Of a stretch of DNA of 37,408 nt, positions 18,474 through 26,476 are shown piece by piece. The position numbers and the translations under genes were made by a program. Within the stretch, counting starts at the first letter, position 1; every line of letters begins with the position of its first letter. The notes beneath the pieces were generated by a model that searched no databases, had not been told where the DNA came from, and saw only the letters and a program-made list of their open reading frames with translations. The stretch comes from Halomonas sp. (GTDB lineage Bacteria > Pseudomonadota > Gammaproteobacteria > Pseudomonadales > Halomonadaceae), in assembly GCA_020201095.1 (NCBI GenBank), contig JAIVHM010000146.1, forward strand, positions 3,691 to 41,098. The letters run 5' to 3'.

Positions 18474-19373
18474 TCAATCGAGTTCGTAGCCCAGGCTCTT
18501 CAGCGCGCGTTCATCATCTGACCAGCCACGTTTTACCTTAACCCATAGATTAAGCATGACTTTGGTTCCCAGCGCTCGCTCCATGTCCAGGCGTGCCTCA
18601 CGACCAATGCTCTTGATGCGATCGCCGTTTTCACCAATCAAAATGACTTTTTGCCCTTGGCGTTCTACCAAAATCAGCGCGCTAATGTGGGTTACCCGTT
18701 CGGTTTCGCGAAATTCTTCAATTTCCACGGTCATCTGATAGGGCAACTCGTCGCCCAACTGACGCATCACTTTTTCCCGCACCAGTTCTGCTGCCATGAA
18801 ACGCAGGCTGCGATCGGTAATTTGGTCTTCGGGGAAATAATGAATGCTCTCAGGAAGATGCTTGGCGACTTCCTCTTCAAGCGTCTCAACCTGGGTTCCA
18901 TGCTTGGCGGAAATGGGCACAATGGCGGCAAACTCTCGGCGTGCCCCTACCTCAGCAAGCCAAGGTAGCAGGTCGCCTTTGTCATTGAGCCGGTCAACCT
19001 TGTTCACCGCAAGAATAATGGGCGCATTGACGTGCTCAAGACGTTGAAGCACCGCCTGATCTTCATCAGTCCAGCGGGTGCGGTCAATAATGAACACTAC
19101 ACAGTCGACGTCACGTAGGGCCTGGGTCGCCGCCTGATTCATGAATCGGTTGATCGCTTTATTGCGATCCTTGGACATGATGTGCATGCCCGGCGTGTCG
19201 ACGTAAATAAACTGGGCGTCGCCTTCCGTCTTGATCCCCATTACCTGGTGGCGCGTGGTCTGCGGCCGCCGGGAAGTGATCGAGATTTTCTGCCCCAATA
19301 TACGGTTCATCAAAGTAGACTTGCCGACGTTGGGGCGGCCGACAATCGCAACGAATCCACAGGACTGACTCAT
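18474..19373 (-). CDS. era: GTPase Era (16S rRNA/30S assembly)
   Basis: An essential GTPase that binds the 3' end of 16S rRNA and helps 30S maturation. The G1 motif GRPNVGKST is at residues 12-20, with DTPGM (G3) and NKVD (G4), and ISAKHGTQV (G5). The C-terminal KH domain ends [23 protein letters not shown], the standard Era ending. The 299 residues match E. coli (301). The ATG overlaps the rnc stop (ATGA), so the two RNA-processing genes are coupled. Confidence 0.97.
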   Translation of the reverse strand: MSQSCGFVAIVGRPNVGKSTLMNRILGQKISITSRRPQTTRHQVMGIKTEGDAQFIYVDTPGMHIMSKDRNKAINRFMNQAATQALRDVDCVVFIIDRTRWTDEDQAVLQRLEHVNAPIILAVNKVDRLNDKGDLLPWLAEVGARREFAAIVPISAKHGTQVETLEEEVAKHLPESIHYFPEDQITDRSLRFMAAELVREKVMRQLGDELPYQMTVEIEEFRETERVTHISALILVERQGQKVILIGENGDRIKSIGREARLDMERALGTKVMLNLWVKVKRGWSDDERALKSLGYELD

Positions 19374-20062
19374 GCATTGTCTCCAGGACGTTTTTCAAGG
19401 TGGGCGAGCGCTTCTTCAGCGGCTTGTTGCTCTGCGTGGCGTCGGCTGGGGCCTTTGCCTGTCGTGTGTTCGCTCAACAAATCGATGTAACACTCTACGG
19501 TGAACATCTGCGCATGAGCTTCCCCATTGACGCTAACCACTTCGTAGCGGGGTAGCGCCGCTTGGCGAGACTGAAGGAATTCCTGCAGCCGCGTCTTGGG
19601 GTCTTTCTGAGTATCCTGCAGCGAGATACTCGCCAACCGTTCGGCGTACCATGACATGACACGCTCGCGAACGGCATCCATGCCCGCATCCAAATAAATG
19701 GCACCGATCACTGCTTCGACCGCATCAGCCAGAATCGATTCCCGGCGATGACCGCCGCTTTTCATTTCGCCTGAGCCTAACCGCAAGCATTCACCAAACG
19801 TCATTTCCCTGGCCAGCTCCGCCAGCGTTTGCCCTTTAACCAGACGCGCTCTAAGGCGGGATAGCTGACCTTCCCGAGCCTGGGGGAAACGCTGATAAAG
19901 TGCTTCAGCAATGACGAAATTGACGATGGAATCGCCCAGAAATTCGAGGCGTTCATTATTGCGACCGCCGAAGCTGCGGTGTGTCATGGCCAGCTCTATC
20001 AGCGTCGTGTCGCTGAACGTATGGCCGATACGTCGGCAAAAAGCGGTTAACGAAGTACTCAC
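19370..20062 (-). CDS. rnc: Ribonuclease III
   Basis: A double-strand-specific endoribonuclease for rRNA and mRNA processing. The signature ERLEFLGDS is at residues 37-45, with the second acidic site in [20 protein letters not shown]-terminal dsRNA-binding domain follows ([20 protein letters not shown] through [14 protein letters not shown]). 230 residues, close to the E. coli 226. The start codon is GTG 20062. A DUF4845-type gene often lies between lepB and rnc in Pseudomonas; here the gap is only 58 bases and contains no such gene. Confidence 0.96.
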   Translation of the reverse strand: MSTSLTAFCRRIGHTFSDTTLIELAMTHRSFGGRNNERLEFLGDSIVNFVIAEALYQRFPQAREGQLSRLRARLVKGQTLAELAREMTFGECLRLGSGEMKSGGHRRESILADAVEAVIGAIYLDAGMDAVRERVMSWYAERLASISLQDTQKDPKTRLQEFLQSRQAALPRYEVVSVNGEAHAQMFTVECYIDLLSEHTTGKGPSRRHAEQQAAEEALAHLEKRPGDNA

Positions 20063-20120
20063 AGGGCCCCTAGGTCATTGACGTTGACTAAAAAACAATG
20101 GTTATACATGACTGGTCTCA

Positions 20121-20912
20121 TTACTCAATGCGGCGCACGTCGGTAAAGCTTGGCAACCCGCCGTCCCAGTGCATCCAAACGGCAAAAGCGCGCCCAACAA
20201 TATTATCTTCAGGCACAAACCCCCAATAACGGCTGTCGTTAGAGTGGTCGCGGTTGTCGCCCATGGTGAAATAGTGGCCTTCGGGCACTTCCACTTCACG
20301 CATCTGCGGCCCGGGATCACGAGGGTTGTTATAAATAAAGTGCTCAACATCGGCTAACCGCTCTTCGAGCAGCAACTGCGAGTCACCTTCCTCCATGAGT
20401 TCCTTGGACACCTGTTCGCCATTGATATACAGCTGCTTGTCTTCATAGCGAATCTGGTCACCGGGTAGGCCGACCACGCGCTTGATGAAGTTAACCGAGG
20501 GCTCTTCAGGGAAGCGAAACACCATGACATCGCCACGTTCGGGATCATCGACTTCGAGGAACCGCGTATTAATAACGGGTAAGCGCAGACCGTAAGCGAA
20601 CTTGTTGACCAGGATGAAATCACCGACCTCAAGCGTGGGGCGCATCGACCCGGAAGGAATTTGAAACGGCTCGACAATAAAACTGCGCACCACCAGTACG
20701 ACCAACAATACTGGGAAGAAAGAGCGCGAGTAATCGACCGGCCATGGCTCTTTCAGCAGCTTGTCACGGGTGGCCGAATCCAGCCCTTCCTGGGTATTGG
20801 CTTCGGCGCGCTCAACGCGCTCCCGGCGCTTGGGACGCAGCCAAACCACATCAAGCAGATAGATAACGCCAGACAGCGCAACGGCAAGTACCAGCAGTAA
20901 TGCAAAATCCAT
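20121..20912 (-). CDS. lepB: Signal peptidase I
   Basis: An inner-membrane enzyme that removes signal peptides from exported proteins. Two membrane helices (residues 3-23 and about 65-80) precede the periplasmic domain. The catalytic Ser89 is in IPSGSMRPT, and the general-base Lys144 is in FIKRVVGLPGD. The C-terminal box GDNRDHSNDSRYWG is intact. At 263 residues it is shorter than E. coli LepB (324) but typical of Pseudomonas-type enzymes. It lies 15 bases after lepA, in the usual order. Confidence 0.96.
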   Translation of the reverse strand: MDFALLLVLAVALSGVIYLLDVVWLRPKRRERVERAEANTQEGLDSATRDKLLKEPWPVDYSRSFFPVLLVVLVVRSFIVEPFQIPSGSMRPTLEVGDFILVNKFAYGLRLPVINTRFLEVDDPERGDVMVFRFPEEPSVNFIKRVVGLPGDQIRYEDKQLYINGEQVSKELMEEGDSQLLLEERLADVEHFIYNNPRDPGPQMREVEVPEGHYFTMGDNRDHSNDSRYWGFVPEDNIVGRAFAVWMHWDGGLPSFTDVRRIE

Positions 20913-20927
20913 GGGTGGACGTCTTCC

Positions 20928-22742
20928 CTAGTCGTTGACCTTGAGTACAGCAAGGAAGGCTTCCTGGGGGATCTCCACCCGACCGACCTGCTTCATGCGT
21001 TTCTTACCCGCTTTCTGTTTCTCGAGCAATTTTTTCTTACGACTGACATCACCGCCGTAACATTTCGCCGTCACGTTTTTGCGCAGCGCTTTGACAGTGG
21101 AGCGCGCCACGACTTGCCCCCCGATAGCGGCCTGAATCGCGACGTCATACATTTGCCGGGGGATCAACTCTTTCATTTTTTCCACCAGCAGTCGACCACG
21201 CGCGTGAGCGTGATCGCGGTGAATAATCACCGCAAGCGCATCTACTTTATCACCGTTAATCAGCACGTCCAGGCGGGCCAGCTGGGCCGTTTCAAAACGC
21301 TCAAAATTATATTCAAGCGATGCGTAACCGCGTGAAATCGACTTTAACCGATCAAAAAAGTCCATCACGACTTCAGACATCGGTAATTCGTAGGTCAATT
21401 GGATCTGGTTGCCGAGAAACTGCATGTCCAACTGGGTACCGCGGCGTAGTTCACACTCGGAAATCACGTTCCCGACAAACTCCTGGGGCACCAGAATACT
21501 TGCCCGCACAACGGGCTCACGCATCTGCTCGACGTCGGCCATATCAGGCAGCTTAGACGGGTTCGATACATAAATGAGATCGCCATTTTTCATGGCAAGC
21601 TCGTAGACTACCGTGGGGGCTGTCGTCAGCAGGTCCAGATCGTATTCACGTTCCAGGCGCTCTTGAATGATCTCCATGTGGAGCGTGCCAAGAAAGCCTA
21701 CCCGGAAACCAAAGCCCAACGCGTCCGAATTTTCAGGTTCGTATTCGAGCGACGCATCGTTAAGGGCCAACTTTTCCAACGCATCGCGGAAATCTTCATA
21801 GTCATCGGCACTGACGGTGAAGATCCCGGCATACACCTGCGGCTTGACCTTTTTAAAGCCTGGCAGCCTGGGCACATCCGGGGTTTTGGTGTGCGTAATG
21901 GTATCACCCACGGGCGCCCCATGAATGTCTTTAATACCCGCCACGATAAAGCCCACTTCCCCGGCACGCAGAATATCGGTCTGTTTACGCAGCGGAGTAA
22001 AAATGCCCACTTCGGTGGAAGTCCAGTCGCGCCCGGTGGAGTTGATGCGAATCTTATCGCCTTTACGCAGCGTGCCGTCAAAAAGCCGAACCAATGACAC
22101 AACCCCAAGGTAGTTATCGAACCATGAGTCAATAATCAGCGCTTGCAAGGGGGCGTCAGGATCGCCTTTAGGGGGCGGTATATCGCGTACCAGACGTTCT
22201 AACAGCTCATCGATGCCAATCCCGCTTTTAGCTGACACCTGACAGGCATCAGTCGCATCAATGCCGATGATTTCCTCGACTTCCTGAGCCACCCGGTCGG
22301 GGTCGGCCTGAGGTAAGTCGATTTTATTCAGCACCGGCAGGACTTCCAGGCCTTGTTCAACGGCGGTGTAGCAGTTAGCAACCGACTGGGCTTCAACGCC
22401 CTGAGCGGCATCGACGACCAGCAGCGCGCCCTCGCAGGCGTAAAGAGAGCGCGACACTTCATAAGAAAAGTCGACGTGCCCGGGCGTGTCGATAAAGTTG
22501 AGCTGGTAGACCTGCCCGTCGGGCGCGGTGTAGTCCAGGGTTACCGACTGAGCCTTGATGGTAATACCACGCTCGCGTTCGATATCCATCGAGTCAAGCA
22601 CTTGCTCTTTTAATTCGCGCTCGGTTAAACCACCACAGGTTTGAATCAACCTGTCTGATAGAGTGGATTTGCCGTGATCAATGTGCGCGATGATCGAGAA
22701 GTTTCTAATGTGCTTGATTTTGCTAACTGTTTCTTGGGTCAT
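20928..22742 (-). CDS. lepA: Elongation factor 4 (back-translocase LepA)
   Basis: A ribosome-bound translational GTPase. The G1 motif is [28 protein letters not shown] (G3) and NKIDLPQAD (G4) follow. The LepA-specific C-terminal domain ends [18 protein letters not shown], with [11 protein letters not shown]. The 604 residues match the family (about 598-600), so the gene appears intact. It is the first gene of the lepA-lepB-rnc-era-recO-pdxJ-acpS block, with probable promoter and mucD terminator in the 173 bases before it. Confidence 0.97.
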   Translation of the reverse strand: MTQETVSKIKHIRNFSIIAHIDHGKSTLSDRLIQTCGGLTERELKEQVLDSMDIERERGITIKAQSVTLDYTAPDGQVYQLNFIDTPGHVDFSYEVSRSLYACEGALLVVDAAQGVEAQSVANCYTAVEQGLEVLPVLNKIDLPQADPDRVAQEVEEIIGIDATDACQVSAKSGIGIDELLERLVRDIPPPKGDPDAPLQALIIDSWFDNYLGVVSLVRLFDGTLRKGDKIRINSTGRDWTSTEVGIFTPLRKQTDILRAGEVGFIVAGIKDIHGAPVGDTITHTKTPDVPRLPGFKKVKPQVYAGIFTVSADDYEDFRDALEKLALNDASLEYEPENSDALGFGFRVGFLGTLHMEIIQERLEREYDLDLLTTAPTVVYELAMKNGDLIYVSNPSKLPDMADVEQMREPVVRASILVPQEFVGNVISECELRRGTQLDMQFLGNQIQLTYELPMSEVVMDFFDRLKSISRGYASLEYNFERFETAQLARLDVLINGDKVDALAVIIHRDHAHARGRLLVEKMKELIPRQMYDVAIQAAIGGQVVARSTVKALRKNVTAKCYGGDVSRKKKLLEKQKAGKKRMKQVGRVEIPQEAFLAVLKVND

Positions 22743-22761
22743 TGGCCGTTTTTATCCGGTA

Positions 22762-22789
22762 TATGTACGCAACCATGTACGGTTAACAA
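22762..22789 (-). promoter_or_regulatory. Candidate promoter of lepA block
   Basis: On the minus strand TTGTTA (22789-22784) and TACATA (22767-22762) are 16 bases apart, a reasonable sigma-70 match. The predicted start point would leave only a short leader before the lepA ATG at 22742. It lies downstream of the mucD terminator, so it would give the block its own transcription. Read by eye only; other pairings are possible. Confidence 0.35.
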
Positions 22790-22858
22790 TCTTGCTGTGG
22801 TATACGCAGTAGAAATTTGACGCCATTGTACCGTTACGACGGTCCCGGTGCTATGTAC

Positions 22859-22896
22859 AAAAAAACGGCAGTCCGTCAGGTGAAAACGGACTGCCG
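22859..22896 (-). terminator. Intrinsic terminator after mucD
   Basis: An 11-base inverted repeat, CGGCAGTCCGT (22866-22876) and ACGGACTGCCG (22886-22896), with a 9-base loop, is followed on the minus strand by seven T (22865-22859). It begins 20 bases after the mucD stop and is a textbook rho-independent terminator. It separates the sigma-E locus from lepA. Confidence 0.9.
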
Positions 22897-22915
22897 ATAT
22901 AGAGAGATGGATCAG

Positions 22916-23935
22916 TTATTCAAAGCGCAGCGCCACAAAGAGCGAGCGGCCGTCACGGTAGAGGCGTAATGGAATGGCTCGATCAGTGGGTAATTCTTCA
23001 ACGATACGGCGCAGCTCCTCGGGCGACGTCAAACTACGATGGTCCAGGCTCACCAGAACATCACCCGCACGAAGTCCTGCCTCGGCTGCCACGCTGTCCG
23101 GCTCTACTTCACGGACCACGACACCACCTTGAAGGTTAAGCTGCTCGCGGGTTTCCTGGTCAATTTCGGCCACTGAAACACCCAGACGCACCTGACTATC
23201 ACTGGACGACGACGGCACAGACGCTTGTTCAGCATTCGGCCAGCTACCCAGCTCGACCGCTTCACTGCGTTCTTCACCATCGCGCATCAACCGCAGATCC
23301 ACTTCATCGCCCGGCGCAACTCGGCCTATCAGACGCGGCAGGCTGCTTGAGCGGTCCACGGTTTCGCCGTTGACTTCAAGAATCACATCGCCCGCTTGAA
23401 GCCCACCTTTTGCTGCCGGCCCTTCAGGATCAAGATCGGCGATGAGCGCGCCCTCGGCCTCCTCCATACCAAATGACTCGGCCAGGTCACGGGATACGGG
23501 CTGTATCATCACCCCGAGCCAGCCTCGATTCACGTACCCATCTTCACGGAGCTGGTCGGCCACATCCATCGCGACGTTAATCGGGATCGCGAAGGAAACC
23601 CCCATGAACCCGCCGCTACGCGTGAAAATCTGCGAGTTGATACCGACGACTTCGCCATCGAGATTGAACAAGGGGCCGCCGGAATTACCTGGGTTGATTG
23701 CCACGTCAGTTTGAATGAACGGTACGTAGGCATCACGCGGTAGCGTTCGATTAATCGCACTGATAATGCCGGCGGTTACCGAATGGTCGAAACCAAATGG
23801 CGAGCCTATCGCGGCTACCCACTCACCCACGCGTTCTGTAAAGTCCGGCAGGCCCTGTGCCTGGGCGCTTTGTCCCAGGGAAAAAAGCACGACAAAGCAG
23901 ACCCACAACGTGGAGGAAAACATTAAGCGCTTCAT
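22916..23935 (-). CDS. mucD: MucD/DegP-like periplasmic serine protease, catalytic half deleted
   Basis: A periplasmic HtrA-family protein of 339 residues; intact MucD is about 470. A signal peptide ([18 protein letters not shown], cut after AQA) leads into LPDFTE, which normally opens the mature protein. Here it runs straight into [16 protein letters not shown]. The roughly 130 residues that normally lie between, including the catalytic His and Asp, are missing in frame. The nucleophile motif [11 protein letters not shown] and two PDZ domains (about residues 145-235 and 252-339) are complete. The protein therefore cannot have a normal catalytic triad, and its protease fold lacks its first barrel. 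It could survive as a PDZ binding protein or be a pseudogene; a missing piece in the assembly is also possible. It follows rseC, as in other sigma-E loci. Confidence 0.85.
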   Translation of the reverse strand: MKRLMFSSTLWVCFVVLFSLGQSAQAQGLPDFTERVGEWVAAIGSPFGFDHSVTAGIISAINRTLPRDAYVPFIQTDVAINPGNSGGPLFNLDGEVVGINSQIFTRSGGFMGVSFAIPINVAMDVADQLREDGYVNRGWLGVMIQPVSRDLAESFGMEEAEGALIADLDPEGPAAKGGLQAGDVILEVNGETVDRSSSLPRLIGRVAPGDEVDLRLMRDGEERSEAVELGSWPNAEQASVPSSSSDSQVRLGVSVAEIDQETREQLNLQGGVVVREVEPDSVAAEAGLRAGDVLVSLDHRSLTSPEELRRIVEELPTDRAIPLRLYRDGRSLFVALRFE

Positions 23936-23994
23936 GCAAGAGCTCCTACTAAAAAAACCACTAAGCCAAGTTAATTCAGCTCACCACGAGCCAT

Positions 23995-24459
23995 TCACCA
24001 TGTCACGCCGGCCAACTGCGGACGAAACAATTCCGCACGCTGACCTAGCACGTATTTGAGGCCAACCATGCCGCAGATCAATACACCAAAGAAAAGTCCT
24101 GGCGCAAGCCATGTATTATCACTGGCCAGACTTCCCATACCAGCGACCACCAACGCCGTCAAAAGCGGCAGCCCATAGATCAACCACGTCAGCTGAGTGA
24201 TTGAGGCTTTTTGCATTGCCACCGTCACTTCGCTGTTCAATGGCGGCAGGGAGTAACCGTCGTGAGGCGTCACGTCAACTTCCAGTTGCCATGTGCGAGA
24301 ACGCGAAAGAAGCCCTGCCCCGCAACCTTGCCCCTTCGCACACTGTGTGCAGCCAGGCGATGCCGTCACTTCGACAACAACCCCGTTGCCGTAATGGCCC
24401 ACCACGCGGCCTTGGCGTTCAATCAACACCTTACTCGCTGATGACGACATATCATTCAT
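23995..24459 (-). CDS. rseC: SoxR-reducing / sigma-E regulator RseC (MucC)
   Basis: A small inner-membrane protein of the RseC/MucC family linked to sigma-E control. The N-terminal cytoplasmic part has VEVTASPGCTQCAKGQGCGAG, with the four-cysteine cluster typical of the family. Two membrane helices follow (around LTWLIYGLPLLTALVVAGM and LAPGLFFGVLICGMVGL). ATG 24459 gives 154 residues; a TTG at 24477 is less likely, and an ATG at 24450 is possible. The GAGGAAA about 12 bases upstream is the likely ribosome binding site. It directly precedes mucD, but it is separated from rseA by a strong terminator. Confidence 0.88.
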   Translation of the reverse strand: MNDMSSSASKVLIERQGRVVGHYGNGVVVEVTASPGCTQCAKGQGCGAGLLSRSRTWQLEVDVTPHDGYSLPPLNSEVTVAMQKASITQLTWLIYGLPLLTALVVAGMGSLASDNTWLAPGLFFGVLICGMVGLKYVLGQRAELFRPQLAGVTW

Positions 24460-24530
24460 CTCTACACATTTCCTCAAAGACGCTGTGGAGGGCTTTCTGA
24501 TGCGATCAGCTCATATTCAAATGTACCCAC

Positions 24531-24575
24531 AAAAAATGGACGTTGAAAGAGAGACAGGCTCTTTTCAACGTCCAT
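24531..24575 (-). terminator. Strong intrinsic terminator between rseA and rseC
   Basis: A 16-base stem, ATGGACGTTGAAAGAG (24536-24551) with CTCTTTTCAACGTCCAT (24559-24575, one bulged T), encloses a 7-base loop. On the minus strand it is followed by a run of T (24536-24531). It lies 36 bases after the rseA stop. It should stop transcription from rpoE-rseA before rseC-mucD, unusual for this operon family. Confidence 0.9.
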
Positions 24576-24610
24576 TTGTCATTTTCCGTGCCTTCGATTC
24601 GCCGTGCTTA

Positions 24611-25360
24611 TCAGCGTTGTCCCAAGGGTTCTGTCACACCAGAGGATCGCGCCAGCGGCGACCATTGATCGGCTTGGGATCCTGACGCACCTTGAGGCTG
24701 CTGCTCAAGGTAAGACTGCAACATACGCAATTGCTCAACGTCGATATTGGTTCCTTGTTGAGCCGATACACCCTGCTGAGAACCCGAACCTGCAAAGCCA
24801 CCCTCGCTGACATTCATCAAGCCACTACCCGAGGCCTGCCCGTTCATACGGAAGGGGGTTTGCTCAAACATGGGCGTGTCGCTTTGCACGGCACTGGTTG
24901 CTTGGCCGTTGGAAACGGCTGGTGTAGCGCCGAGATTAACCGGTTGCACCTGGTTGGAGGCAGGAGCAGAGCTGGATGCTACACCCTCAGAGCTCTGTTC
25001 AGCTGTTCCACCGTTGTTACCAAAGAATTGCACGCCGGTGATTACCATTAGCGATACCGCCGCTGCTACGCTTGCACCACGAGCAAAAGAGACGCCTCCA
25101 GCACTGCGAGTGGCGGTCGTTTCACTTTCTTGCACTGGGGCCGATTCGCTCTGCAAACGCGCCATAATGCCAGCAGAAAGGTCGACACTTACATCCACGT
25201 CTCTTTCACGCCGCATCATGCTACGTGCCAAATGATAGCGTCGCCACGTATCAGCGGCATCATCATCGCTTGGTAGTGCCTTCAACACTCGGCGAAATTC
25301 TAGCTCATCACTTTCGCTATCCATTAATACCGAAAGTGATTCCCGTGTGTTTTGACTCAT
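24611..25360 (-). CDS. rseA: Anti-sigma-E factor RseA (MucA)
   Basis: A single-pass inner-membrane anti-sigma factor that holds RpoE (AlgU) inactive. The N-terminal cytoplasmic domain (ESLSVLMDSESDELEFRRVL, then TWRRYHLARSMMR) matches the RseA/MucA sigma-binding domain. One membrane helix spans about residues 95-114. The periplasmic part, about 135 residues, is rich in Gly, Ser, Gln and Asn and ends around QLRMLQSYLEQQP, which resembles the short helical C-terminal motif of the family. Regulated cleavage by DegS/AlgW and RseP is known for the family. No rseB gene follows it here. It is 190 bases downstream of rpoE, wider than usual. Confidence 0.88.
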   Translation of the reverse strand: MSQNTRESLSVLMDSESDELEFRRVLKALPSDDDAADTWRRYHLARSMMRRERDVDVSVDLSAGIMARLQSESAPVQESETTATRSAGGVSFARGASVAAAVSLMVITGVQFFGNNGGTAEQSSEGVASSSAPASNQVQPVNLGATPAVSNGQATSAVQSDTPMFEQTPFRMNGQASGSGLMNVSEGGFAGSGSQQGVSAQQGTNIDVEQLRMLQSYLEQQPQGASGSQADQWSPLARSSGVTEPLGQR

Positions 25361-25417
25361 ACTTCACACCCTCACACTGTTGAGAAGAAGCGCTGATGCC
25401 ATCGTAATAAGTTGCCT

Positions 25418-25513
25418 TTACGCTGATTCACCGGCTGCTTCGCTGTCGCTTCCCATTGGGAATGTAATGGCTTTGACGATGATGGCACCAAACAGTTCAC
25501 GGTAATCAATCAT
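25418..25513 (-). CDS. Possible 31-residue small ORF between rpoE and rseA
   Basis: An ATG at 25513 opens a 31-codon frame starting MIDYRELFGAIIVKAITFPM and ending at TAA 25420-25418. Its composition is protein-like, but there is no clear Shine-Dalgarno sequence. It fills most of the otherwise empty gap between rpoE and rseA. A candidate promoter (25522-25550) ends just before it. I do not recognise it; it may be chance. Confidence 0.2.
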   Translation of the reverse strand: MIDYRELFGAIIVKAITFPMGSDSEAAGESA

Positions 25514-25521
25514 TTTTCGCC

Positions 25522-25550
25522 ATTAACGCTTAGCCTACCCACATTGACAA
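25522..25550 (-). promoter_or_regulatory. Candidate sigma-70 promoter upstream of rseA
   Basis: On the minus strand TTGTCA (25550-25545) and GTTAAT (25527-25522) are 17 bases apart, directly after the rpoE stop. If active it would express rseA (and the small ORF) independently of rpoE. By-eye match only. Confidence 0.35.
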
Positions 25551-26150
25551 TTAATCATCGCGACTGTTCCGTGCCGTGGAAACCAGAGGACGAATATGTT
25601 CATCAACGGCTTCACGAGCACGAAAAATACGTGAACGCACCGTCCCAACCGGGCACTGCATCACCTGCGCGATATCTTCATACGCCAGCCCGTCGAGTTC
25701 TCGTAGCGTAATCGCCGTGCGCAAATCGTCTGGCAGCTTTTCGATCGCCTCATAAACAGCGGCCTCAAGCTGATCACGGGCAATCGCCGCTTCGGGAGAC
25801 TCAGCATCAGCCAGGCGACCGCTTTGGTCGACGATTTCGGCATCGGTTATATCCAGATCGCTGCCGGGTGGGCGCCGCCCGCGGGACACAAGGTGGTTTT
25901 TGGCGGTGTTAATCGCGATGCGATACATCCAGGTATAAAAAGCACTTTCCGAGCGGAACTTCCCCAATGCTCGGTAGGCCTTGATAAAGGCTTCCTGAGC
26001 GACATCGTGGACTTCGGCATGGTCATGGACATAACGCCCAATCAGGCCAATGATTTTGTGCTGGTATTTCTTTACCAGCAGATCAAATGCGCGAGTATCG
26101 CCTTTTTGGGCACGCTCAACGAGCTGTTGATCTGTTTCACGAGTGCCCAT
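25551..26150 (-). CDS. rpoE: RNA polymerase sigma factor RpoE (AlgU)
   Basis: The extracytoplasmic-function sigma factor of the envelope-stress response. Region 2 is QQLVERAQKGDTRAFDLLVKKYQ, with DVAQEAFIKAYRAL and FYTWMYRIAINTAKNHL. Region 4 is LPDDLRTAITLRELDGLAYEDIAQVM followed by CPVGTVRSRIFRAREA. The 199 residues compare with 191-193 in E. coli RpoE and AlgU. It is the first gene of the locus, with its anti-sigma gene rseA downstream. A sigma-E-like promoter lies about 220 bases upstream, which would fit the known autoregulation of the family. Confidence 0.96.
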   Translation of the reverse strand: MGTRETDQQLVERAQKGDTRAFDLLVKKYQHKIIGLIGRYVHDHAEVHDVAQEAFIKAYRALGKFRSESAFYTWMYRIAINTAKNHLVSRGRRPPGSDLDITDAEIVDQSGRLADAESPEAAIARDQLEAAVYEAIEKLPDDLRTAITLRELDGLAYEDIAQVMQCPVGTVRSRIFRAREAVDEHIRPLVSTARNSRDD

Positions 26151-26369
26151 TCACGCGCTCCCCCCACTCAGACGATGGCCGCCGAGCGCAACTCTTCCTT
26201 TCAACCCGATACATTGGGTGTTAACAGCAAGCAACATAATGTTCCTTGGGCATTGGTTAATCATTCGAATGACATAAGTCGGCACTGTAACGTGATCGCC
26301 TATTAATGACTAAGTGTTACGCGTTCTGAACGGCGCATCAAGCGATTACCCCTTGGACAAAACACAGCG

Positions 26370-26398
26370 GCTGACTTCATTTTACCTCGCTAAGTTCC
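26370..26398 (-). promoter_or_regulatory. Candidate sigma-E (AlgU) promoter for rpoE
   Basis: On the minus strand GGAACTT (26398-26392) and TCAGC (26374-26370) are 17 bases apart. The -35 fits the sigma-E/AlgU consensus GGAACTT exactly. The -10 (consensus TCTGA) matches only partly. This would let RpoE drive its own gene. Position and -35 support it; the -10 is weak. Confidence 0.45.
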
Positions 26399-26405
26399 GC
26401 AACAA

Positions 26406-26435
26406 TTGATTTTTACTGCGCTGACAAGCGATAGT
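26406..26435 (+). promoter_or_regulatory. Candidate sigma-70 promoter of aroG
   Basis: TTGATT (26406-26411) and GATAGT (26430-26435) are 18 bases apart, 41 bases before the aroG ATG at 26477. No TrpR-like CTAG dyad or other dyad operator is visible beside it. Confidence 0.4.
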
Positions 26436-26476
26436 AGGCGGCATTAACCGACCATCACGCACGCACAGGTAGCACA

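Larger units (their letters stand above)
26151..26476. other. Intergenic region between rpoE and aroG
   Basis: A 326-base divergent spacer. It holds a sigma-E-like promoter on the minus strand (26370-26398) and a sigma-70-like promoter on the plus strand (26406-26435). The stretch from 26151 to about 26360 serves as the rpoE leader. It is AT-richer than the genes, and I see no convincing ORF or hairpin terminator there. No tRNA or repeat was seen. Confidence 0.6.

Noticed and set aside
16536-22742. DUF4845 gene expected between lepB and rnc
   Set aside because: The 58-base gap cannot hold it. Its absence is normal in many species, so it is not listed as a separate finding.
26151-26360. Small RNA or tRNA in the rpoE leader
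   Set aside because: No cloverleaf, no strong hairpin with a T run and no promoter pair of sufficient quality were found there.
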